From Thermoguttaceae bacterium (GTDB lineage: Bacteria; Planctomycetota; Planctomycetia; Pirellulales; Thermoguttaceae): a stretch of 10,832 nt of DNA. A program made the translations under genes and the position numbers. Positions 5,990-10,832 of this stretch are shown here, in pieces (the stretch's first letter is position 1; the number at the start of each line of letters is the position of its first letter). The stretch is taken from the NCBI GenBank assembly GCA_028695865.1, contig JAQVID010000049.1, positions 1 through 10,832 of the forward strand, in the 5' to 3' direction. The notes beneath the pieces were generated by a model, which saw only the letters and a list, made by a program, of their open reading frames with translations, searched no databases and was not told the DNA's origin.

Positions 5990-8071
5990 ATGAATATTGT
6001 GTACAGTCATTTTCATAGCTCATCCTTATCGGAGCCAATGGCGCCAAAGAATGCTTTGGATGTATTGCCTTCAGACCCCGGGGAGCCCTTTTGGCGACAG
6101 TTAATAAGCAGGGTAAACGCGGTGGTCATCCTTGGAATGGGGATGTTCTTGGGGTTTACGCCGGAACTCTATGCCTCTGAAGCGGGGGCGGCAGGCTTTT
6201 CTTCGCCCTTGATGGGGATACTTCTCATTGCGGTCTTGATACTGGCTTTCCTGTATATCACAAGTCGTGTCAAGATCAAAGCACTTATGCGGATTCAAAA
6301 AGCGGTGGCAAGGCTTCCGATTCAGGCTGGTGTCTGCGACGAACAAGGGAATATATTCTTTTACAAGGATACCGGAGAGACAACGGCAAGCATGGAACCC
6401 AAAAAGCTTGAGGACCTGCACCTGGAGCTTCGACAGGAATTGGAAAAAGAATTGCCGCTGCTGTTCGAATCGGGTACGGGCAGATCGGTTGAATTTAATG
6501 CGTATTCCACCCGGTATAAGATCGACATGATTCCGCTTCCCCAGGAAGACTACGACGTTCGGACCGCTCTTTGGGTTGTGCATGACGTGAGCGATTTGAC
6601 CAATGCTTTTGCCGAGCGCATGCAAATGTATCAGCTTCTGCAAAATACGCTCAGTTCAATTGGATATGCCGTTATTTCGACCAATTGCGACGGCGAAATC
6701 ACGTTGATCAATCCGTCCGGAACGCACCTGGCCGGTATTCCGGAAGACGAATTGCGGGGACAGCCCTTTGATGATTTCTTCTGCCTGGAAGATGAAAAAG
6801 GCGAATCGCTCATTAAAAAAGTCTTGGCAACACATAACTCACAGCCGTTCCATACGGAATTGAAAGTAAGAGGTGGTAACACCTTGTTTGTTGACGGACT
6901 TATTGCCCCGATTATTGAAGACATGCTGATCGTCGGAACGGTCCTCTATTTCCACGATACAACCGCTCTGGTTCAGCAGGGTCAGAAGTTGCAGGTTGCG
7001 CTCAAATTCGCGCAAGCTTCCGACCGGGCCAAGACCGATTTTTTGGCGACCGTCAGTCACGAGTTTCGAAGCAGTATCAACGTTATTATTGGATACTGTG
7101 ATTTGAGCAATCTGAATAACCCGAGCAACCACGTCCCTTATGTAGACGATATTCGCGAGGAAGCCGAAAAACTCTTGCTCATGTTCAACGATATTTTGGA
7201 TGTGACGAAGAACAAAACGGAAACAACGGAGATCACGCTGGTTCCAGTGAACCTCCGGGAGATTTCGCGGGAAATCTTGCGCATTTTCAGTTGGACGACC
7301 AACAATGACAAACAGCCTTTGACCGTACAAGTAGATCGCAATATACCGGTCATTCAAACGGATTACAAGGCTTTGCGTCAGATACTGATGCAACTTCTGA
7401 TTCAGGCGTATTCTCTGGCCGGGAACAAGGCCGTCCTTCTTTCGGTACACTGGGCAGTACACGACCTCGTCATTCAGATTTCAATTGAATCACAAAATCT
7501 TCGTGTGAAACAGGATAAGTACCTTTCGATTTTCCGACGTTTGTGCGAACGGCTCAATGGAACACTCGAACTCAAGCAGAGTCAGGGGGGGCTTACATTT
7601 GAAGTTGTGTTGCACAGTCCCAAAGTGGTCGGTGAAGATTTAATCTGTTCGCTCCCGACCATTTCCGAGGAGAAAGTGCGCCCACGCCGCGATGTGGTGC
7701 TTCTTGTCGACGACATTGCCGTGAACCTGAAAGTCCTTGGTTCCTTGCTCAAGAAGATTGGTTTTGAGAGTGTTGCGTGCACCTCAGCCCGGGCAGCCAT
7801 GGAAGAGATCGACAAATACACTCCGCTGGCCGTCTTTACCGATTTATGGATGCCCAATATCGGGGGAGAGGAATTGGCCAACGAATTGCGTCAGAACCCT
7901 GATACCGCATCGATTCCTTTGGTGCTCATTACGGCGGATACTCAACTGAACGAATCGCTGAAAACATTGTTTCAGGCCGTTATTTACAAGCCCTTAAAGC
8001 CTTTGGAACTTCGCAGTGTGATGGAGTTCATTACACGGCAGGACAGTGTAAAACCGAAGACGGAAGCATGA
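5990..8071 (+). CDS. Membrane-bound hybrid sensor: PAS, HisKA, degenerate ATPase domain, receiver
   Basis: 693 residues. Two hydrophobic segments (about 42-58 and 74-92) anchor it in the membrane with a very short loop between, so most of the protein is cytoplasmic. A PAS-like region (about 100-205) and a PAS domain (about 215-330) precede the dimerisation/phosphoacceptor helix FLATVSHEFRSSIN, with H357 present but the usual proline of HExRTP lost. The following ATPase-like part (about 415-545) has lost its key boxes: the N-box reads QILMQLLIQAY with Gln for the essential Asn, the DxGxG box is ISIESQN, and the ATP lid and GLGL box are absent. The C-terminal receiver (about 567-685) looks functional: D574, D575, phosphoacceptor D618 (FTDLWMPN), T648, K667. 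The downstream Ser/Thr kinase is 18 bases away and the Hpt gene is nearby. The start is ATG with only GGGGA about 10 bases upstream; the frame is open 42 codons further up. Confidence 0.9.
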   Translation: MNIVYSHFHSSSLSEPMAPKNALDVLPSDPGEPFWRQLISRVNAVVILGMGMFLGFTPELYASEAGAAGFSSPLMGILLIAVLILAFLYITSRVKIKALMRIQKAVARLPIQAGVCDEQGNIFFYKDTGETTASMEPKKLEDLHLELRQELEKELPLLFESGTGRSVEFNAYSTRYKIDMIPLPQEDYDVRTALWVVHDVSDLTNAFAERMQMYQLLQNTLSSIGYAVISTNCDGEITLINPSGTHLAGIPEDELRGQPFDDFFCLEDEKGESLIKKVLATHNSQPFHTELKVRGGNTLFVDGLIAPIIEDMLIVGTVLYFHDTTALVQQGQKLQVALKFAQASDRAKTDFLATVSHEFRSSINVIIGYCDLSNLNNPSNHVPYVDDIREEAEKLLLMFNDILDVTKNKTETTEITLVPVNLREISREILRIFSWTTNNDKQPLTVQVDRNIPVIQTDYKALRQILMQLLIQAYSLAGNKAVLLSVHWAVHDLVIQISIESQNLRVKQDKYLSIFRRLCERLNGTLELKQSQGGLTFEVVLHSPKVVGEDLICSLPTISEEKVRPRRDVVLLVDDIAVNLKVLGSLLKKIGFESVACTSARAAMEEIDKYTPLAVFTDLWMPNIGGEELANELRQNPDTASIPLVLITADTQLNESLKTLFQAVIYKPLKPLELRSVMEFITRQDSVKPKTEA

Positions 8072-8089
8072 AGCAAAAAGGGTGCGATT

Positions 8090-9319
8090 GTGTCGAACGA
8101 AGATAATAATCCAGTGCAAAGTGATGCGATGGATCAGCCGGAAATGCTCCAGACCGAGGCGTATTTGCTGCCAACATCTCCTGAAGCAAAAGTCATGCCG
8201 CTTTCTGCCGATAATATGAATATGTCTGCTGATAATATGATTGACGATAATATGATTGACGTAGGTCAGATGTCCGCCACGGAAGAAATGGATACGCGTC
8301 CGGCCGATACTACGGACGGAATGTTTGAATTTGAAACGGAATCGCCAAATTCAGGTTCGTCGACAAGATTGTTGCTCCACGAAACCGAACTTCCGGTGCT
8401 TGGTCCTTTTTTCCAGTTTCACGAATGTATTGGCTCTGGCGGTTTTTGTTATATTCGCAAAGCATTTGACAGTGTTTTGCAACGCGAGGTTGCGATTAAA
8501 ACCTTGCGTGAAGAACACAATGCGAAATACACCAAACGCAATTCGTTCATTGCAGAAGCCAAGGTGACCGCAACGCTCGACCACCCCAATATCATTCCGA
8601 CGCATGGGCTTTACACCGATGAACAGCATCAGCTTCATCTGGTGATTAAACTGATTGAAGGAAAGAATTTAAAGGAACTTATCCTCGATCAGGTCAAGGC
8701 CTATAAGGGCAGGTCTCGCGACGAAATTAGCAAAGAGGAATCGCCGCAGCTTATTCTTCGCCTGGAAATATTTTTAAAGGTCTGTGACGCGATTGCTTAT
8801 GCTCACAATAAAAAAATATTACACCGCGATATTAAGCCTGAGAATATCATGGTTGGCCAATTCAATCAGGTCTATGTCATGGACTGGGGGATTGCCGAAG
8901 CACGCGAAACAAGCCCTCATCCCTACAAGAAATCGGTACAGGGAACACTTCAATACTTGGCTCCTGAAATCGCGACGAACATGTCTTATGACAGTCGGTC
9001 GGATATTTATTCGTTGGGCGTCCTTTTGTACAATCTGGTATTTCTCAAAAAGCCGTTTCCTGACAGGGCCGATACGGACGAGTTTTACAAATTGAAGCTA
9101 AAAGACCGACCGCCAGCCAGAAAGCACGCCTTTGGCGTCAGGGTTTCCAAGACTCTTTTTCATATCGTCAGTAAAGCCATGGCAGTCCAGCCGGCCAACC
9201 GTTATCAAACCGTTGAAGCACTGGCCAACGACTTGCACCGCTTTCTGCATGGAAATCGAGTCGTCGATTCCATTTTGCAGAAGATTCGAAAGTTTATAGG
9301 CAAAATGATCAGACCGTAA
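8090..9319 (+). CDS. Hanks-type serine/threonine protein kinase, cytoplasmic
   Basis: 409 residues beginning with GTG, eight bases after an AAAGGG ribosome binding site and 18 bases after the sensor stop, so one operon. Residues 1-100 are acidic, Met/Asp-rich and probably disordered. The kinase domain (about 107-388) keeps all catalytic features: glycine loop IGSGGFCYI (114-122), VAIK K137, helix-C E156, HRDIKPEN with D247 and N252, metal-binding D265 in DWG rather than DFG, GTLQYLAPE activation segment and SDIYSLGVLLY. It should therefore be active. No membrane helix or sensor domain follows; the C terminus is a short basic amphipathic tail (ILQKIRKFIGKMIRP) that might touch the membrane. 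Substrate unknown; the adjacent sensor and Hpt protein are candidates from context only. Confidence 0.95.
   Translation: MSNEDNNPVQSDAMDQPEMLQTEAYLLPTSPEAKVMPLSADNMNMSADNMIDDNMIDVGQMSATEEMDTRPADTTDGMFEFETESPNSGSSTRLLLHETELPVLGPFFQFHECIGSGGFCYIRKAFDSVLQREVAIKTLREEHNAKYTKRNSFIAEAKVTATLDHPNIIPTHGLYTDEQHQLHLVIKLIEGKNLKELILDQVKAYKGRSRDEISKEESPQLILRLEIFLKVCDAIAYAHNKKILHRDIKPENIMVGQFNQVYVMDWGIAEARETSPHPYKKSVQGTLQYLAPEIATNMSYDSRSDIYSLGVLLYNLVFLKKPFPDRADTDEFYKLKLKDRPPARKHAFGVRVSKTLFHIVSKAMAVQPANRYQTVEALANDLHRFLHGNRVVDSILQKIRKFIGKMIRP
8231..8260 (+). repeat. Perfect 15-bp tandem duplication in the kinase N terminus
   Basis: GATAATATGATTGAC occurs twice head to tail (8231-8245, 8246-8260), encoding DNMID twice; an earlier related ADNMNM segment makes a three-step low-complexity stretch. 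It lies in the non-catalytic linker, so copy-number change would stay in frame. Confidence 0.9.
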
Positions 9320-9332
9320 CCGTTCACGGGCT

Positions 9333-9650
9333 TCATTCGTCCACGTCGATTGGCATTGCTTTCAATTGGGCAAGCAAAGAATTGCATTTGTCCGGGTCTT
9401 TGGCATCGGCCGCGTGTTGTAGTTGCTCCGCCGTTGCGCGAACAGGTTCGGCGCCAATATTGGCCGAGCAACCTTTGAGCGCGTGCGCTAACGAACGCAG
9501 TTCCGCAAAGTCTTTTTTGTCCCAAGCCGCCTCCATTTGGGGAAGCGATTCAGTCATTAGCGCTAGATAATCCTTGATTAACTCGTCTATTATATCTTGA
9601 TCATCAATTTCAAGTACTGTACGAATATATTCCGACATGATCTTTTTCAT
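9333..9650 (-). CDS. Stand-alone Hpt (histidine phosphotransfer) protein
   Basis: A 105-residue, almost entirely helical protein. The Hpt signature is AHALKGCSANIGA, with phosphoacceptor H56 and the conserved K59 and G60; the flanking helices (DIIDELIKDYLALMTESLPQMEAAW, and PVRATAEQLQHAA) match the four-helix bundle. It relays phosphate between receiver aspartates and a second receiver. It is transcribed toward the Ser/Thr kinase gene, with only 13 bases between the two stops and no terminator seen there. Start is ATG at 9650 or the in-frame ATG at 9638; neither has a strong ribosome binding site (GAGAGAAAG lies about 13 bases before the first). Partners are inferred: the intact receiver of the neighbouring sensor is the obvious one. 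Confidence 0.92.
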   Translation of the reverse strand: MKKIMSEYIRTVLEIDDQDIIDELIKDYLALMTESLPQMEAAWDKKDFAELRSLAHALKGCSANIGAEPVRATAEQLQHAADAKDPDKCNSLLAQLKAMPIDVDE

Positions 9651-9733
9651 GGATAAACAACTTTCTCTCTATTTGGTTATTCAAGGTTTTCGCAAAAAAC
9701 AGAACAAACACAATATGCAACCTGTTTCCTGCG

Positions 9734-9768
9734 TTTTTCGGAGGTTAACGGGAAATGAATCCGAAAAA
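9734..9768. repeat. 8-bp inverted repeat upstream of hpt
   Basis: TTTTTCGG (9734-9741) and CCGAAAAA (9761-9768) are perfectly complementary with 19 bases between. It could be an operator or a weak stem-loop. It sits about 85-120 bases upstream of the Hpt start codon. Confidence 0.4.
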
Positions 9769-9772
9769 TGAA

Positions 9773-9796
9773 ATACCGGCAGTAAAAAACCGGTAT
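9773..9796. other. 7-bp stem-loop with A-rich loop
   Basis: ATACCGG (9773-9779) and CCGGTAT (9790-9796) close a 10-base loop containing AAAAAA. It is next to the preceding inverted repeat. No clear U-run follows on either strand, so terminator function is doubtful. Confidence 0.4.
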
Positions 9797-9986
9797 CCCC
9801 TTCCTTTGTTTTATTATAACGTGTCGAAATCAAGTGTCCAGCCCAATGTGCAGCGGAAGACACGGTGTTGCCGCGCAAACACACCCAACTCACCTGGTCC
9901 GTAACGTATCCTGACCAAAAAAATCCAGGGCACTTCCATTCGTTATGCTGTAAACACGAAGTAATTTTCTGAAATACTTGTTCGGT

Positions 9987-10014
9987 TTGCGGCTCCCCAC
10001 ACGTTTCGTATATA
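9987..10014 (+). promoter_or_regulatory. Candidate promoter of the small helical-protein gene
   Basis: TTGCGG (9987-9992) and TATATA (10009-10014) at a 16-base spacing; shifting the -10 by two bases gives 18. This would place transcription start about 50 bases before the ATG at 10072. Confidence 0.4.
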
Positions 10015-10071
10015 TAACGCGATTGTGTTAGTGTGTGCACGGTGAAATACTATCAAAAAAGGAACGATAGA

Positions 10072-10521
10072 ATGCGAAGTGGATTGGAACAACAAAATTT
10101 AATTGATGCCCTTTTATTACTTTGTCCGGAATCTGTAGGACTTCAATGGGACCTTGCTGTATCGTTTCAGCAGCAAGGGCGTGAACTGGTCGAACAAAAC
10201 GAATACGGAGAAGCGGTTAAAAAATTCCGAACTTGTCTGGAAAAAAAGTTTTCGCTTCTCGAGTTTTTTCGAGACAATTTCGAACAATGGGATACGCGGC
10301 GTCTGGACATCATGGAAACTTGCCTTTACGTCGCAGAATTGCAGAAATCTTTGGACCTCCCGCTAGAGGTATACAAAACGCTGTCGATCTTCTATAAAGT
10401 TTTCGAAAAAAATACATTTGCTGAACCGTACAAACAAAAAAGTCTGTCTCTCCTGAGTAAATCGCAATATCTCTTTCCGACTTTTTCAGAGTTGTGTGAA
10501 AACAATGACACTGTTCGATAA
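10072..10521 (+). CDS. Small helical protein of unknown function, TPR-like segment
   Basis: 149 residues from ATG 10072, chosen because AAAAAAGGA ends nine bases upstream; the frame could also begin at GTG 10033 but that adds 13 residues without a binding site. No signal peptide or membrane segment. The protein is predicted by eye to be all helix. Residues about 30-63 (FQQQGRELVEQNEYGEAVKKF) have the spacing of one tetratricopeptide repeat, and 64-130 continue with amphipathic helices (LSIFYKVFEKN, KQKSLSLLSKSQYLF). I do not recognise the family. Being next to the signalling cluster it might be an adaptor, but it has its own candidate promoter and nothing ties it to the kinase operon. Confidence 0.75.
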   Translation: MRSGLEQQNLIDALLLLCPESVGLQWDLAVSFQQQGRELVEQNEYGEAVKKFRTCLEKKFSLLEFFRDNFEQWDTRRLDIMETCLYVAELQKSLDLPLEVYKTLSIFYKVFEKNTFAEPYKQKSLSLLSKSQYLFPTFSELCENNDTVR

Positions 10522-10684
10522 ATGTTTCCGCATATTTCCCGGGTTCGCGAAAGCGCTCTTACCCGCCAATGTTGCCCCGTTACACGGTGAATCGAAGCGA
10601 CGCGTTAAAATCACTTCACTTGATATGGAGTGCGGCCCAGTCGCCGCTTGAGATTGTACGTTGCCTTACTACGCGGAATGACTT

Positions 10685-10743
10685 AACCGCGCAAGCGGTT
10701 TCCATACGGCAGGCAGGGGCCTTGCGCGCCGGCCGTACCCCTG
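10685..10743 (+). repeat. 59-bp double-hairpin repeat element, copy 2
   Basis: First hairpin AACCGC-GCAA-GCGGTT (10685-10700) has a GNRA tetraloop; the linker is TCCATACGGCAGG; the second hairpin is bounded by CAGGGG (10714-10719) and CCCCTG (10738-10743). Compared with copy 1 (4193-4250, minus) the first stem carries a paired C-G to G-C change and a loop change, the linker differs at three bases, and the last 13 bases are identical. Confidence 0.8.
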
Positions 10744-10768
10744 CAATGTGACCCGCAAAAAATTTTCA

Positions 10769-10808
10769 ATCGTGTCGCGGGCGTTCTTCCGCGATCCCGA
10801 CGATTTTT
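10769..10808 (+). terminator. Possible intrinsic terminator
   Basis: TCGCGG (10775-10780) pairs with CCGCGA (10789-10794) around an eight-base loop; outer ATCGT (10769-10773) pairs with ACGAT (10800-10804) across an asymmetric internal loop. The run of five T is 10804-10808. It lies about 250 bases past the 10521 stop, so the gene it serves is unclear. Confidence 0.35.
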
Positions 10809-10832
10809 ACATACTACTGCTCAATTCTATCA

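Larger units (their letters stand above)
9651..10071. other. 420-bp divergent intergenic region, no gene supported
   Basis: It separates the Hpt gene (minus) from the small helical-protein gene (plus). A Cys-rich 119-codon minus-strand frame (10040-9681, GTG start) runs through it, but it has no ribosome binding site or recognisable domain. Two inverted repeats lie at 9734-9768 and 9773-9796, and a promoter-like pair at 9987-10014. Confidence 0.55.
10522..10832. other. Intergenic tail with repeat fragments and terminator-like hairpin
   Basis: No credible gene. A 60-codon plus-strand frame (10569-10751) overlaps the dispersed repeat and is taken as spurious. The stretch holds a fragment CCCCGTTACACGGT (10575-10588) that matches the flank of repeat copy 1, then repeat copy 2 (10685-10743) and a hairpin followed by five T. 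Confidence 0.6.

Noticed and set aside
7585..7591. G7 run in the sensor gene as a programmed frameshift site or broken gene
   Set aside because: The frame continues into a complete, well-conserved receiver domain, so there is no sign of a frameshift.
9681..10040. 119-codon Cys-rich minus-strand frame with GTG start
   Set aside because: No ribosome binding site, no recognisable domain and odd composition; it spans two inverted repeats and the candidate promoter of the next gene.
10569..10751. 60-codon plus-strand frame
   Set aside because: Its 3' half is the dispersed repeat element and it has no supporting start signal.

Overview
The window looks like a chromosomal piece of a moderately AT-leaning bacterium, most likely a planctomycete (Planctomycetota). 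This is inferred from three things: a Hanks-type Ser/Thr kinase with DWG in place of DFG and no membrane anchor, a secreted esterase-like protein of a type common in that phylum, and weak or absent Shine-Dalgarno sites before several genes. No rRNA, tRNA, phage, CRISPR or transposase gene is visible.

Left half (1-5428) is read from the minus strand. In transcription order it holds an EamA/DMT-family membrane transporter (5428-4475), a 435-residue acidic protein of unknown function with 18 tandem PEDV[L/S] pentapeptides (3849-2542), miaB for tRNA 2-methylthiolation (2545-1082, overlapping the previous gene by 4 bases), and the first 281 codons of a secreted alpha/beta-hydrolase-like protein that leaves the window at base 1. 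Between the transporter and the acidic protein lies a 625-base gap. It contains a roughly 400-bp block full of stem-loops, bounded by two 29-bp direct repeats.

Right half is mostly plus strand. After a 560-base AT-rich gap with a promoter-like site and a dyad come a membrane-bound hybrid sensor protein (PAS, HisKA, degenerate ATPase domain, intact receiver; 5990-8071) and, 18 bases later, a Ser/Thr protein kinase (8090-9319). Facing them is a small stand-alone Hpt phosphotransfer protein (9650-9333). Together these could form a mixed His-Asp and Ser/Thr signalling cassette: the receiver and the Hpt protein supply the two ends of a phosphorelay step, while the sensor's own ATP-binding domain appears dead. 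A small helical unknown protein follows (10072-10521).

The most unusual non-coding signal is a roughly 58-bp repeat present at 4193-4250 (minus) and 10685-10743 (plus). It keeps its hairpins despite sequence change, including one compensatory base-pair swap. The coding highlights are the pentapeptide minisatellite next to miaB and the sensor with a degraded kinase domain paired with a Ser/Thr kinase.
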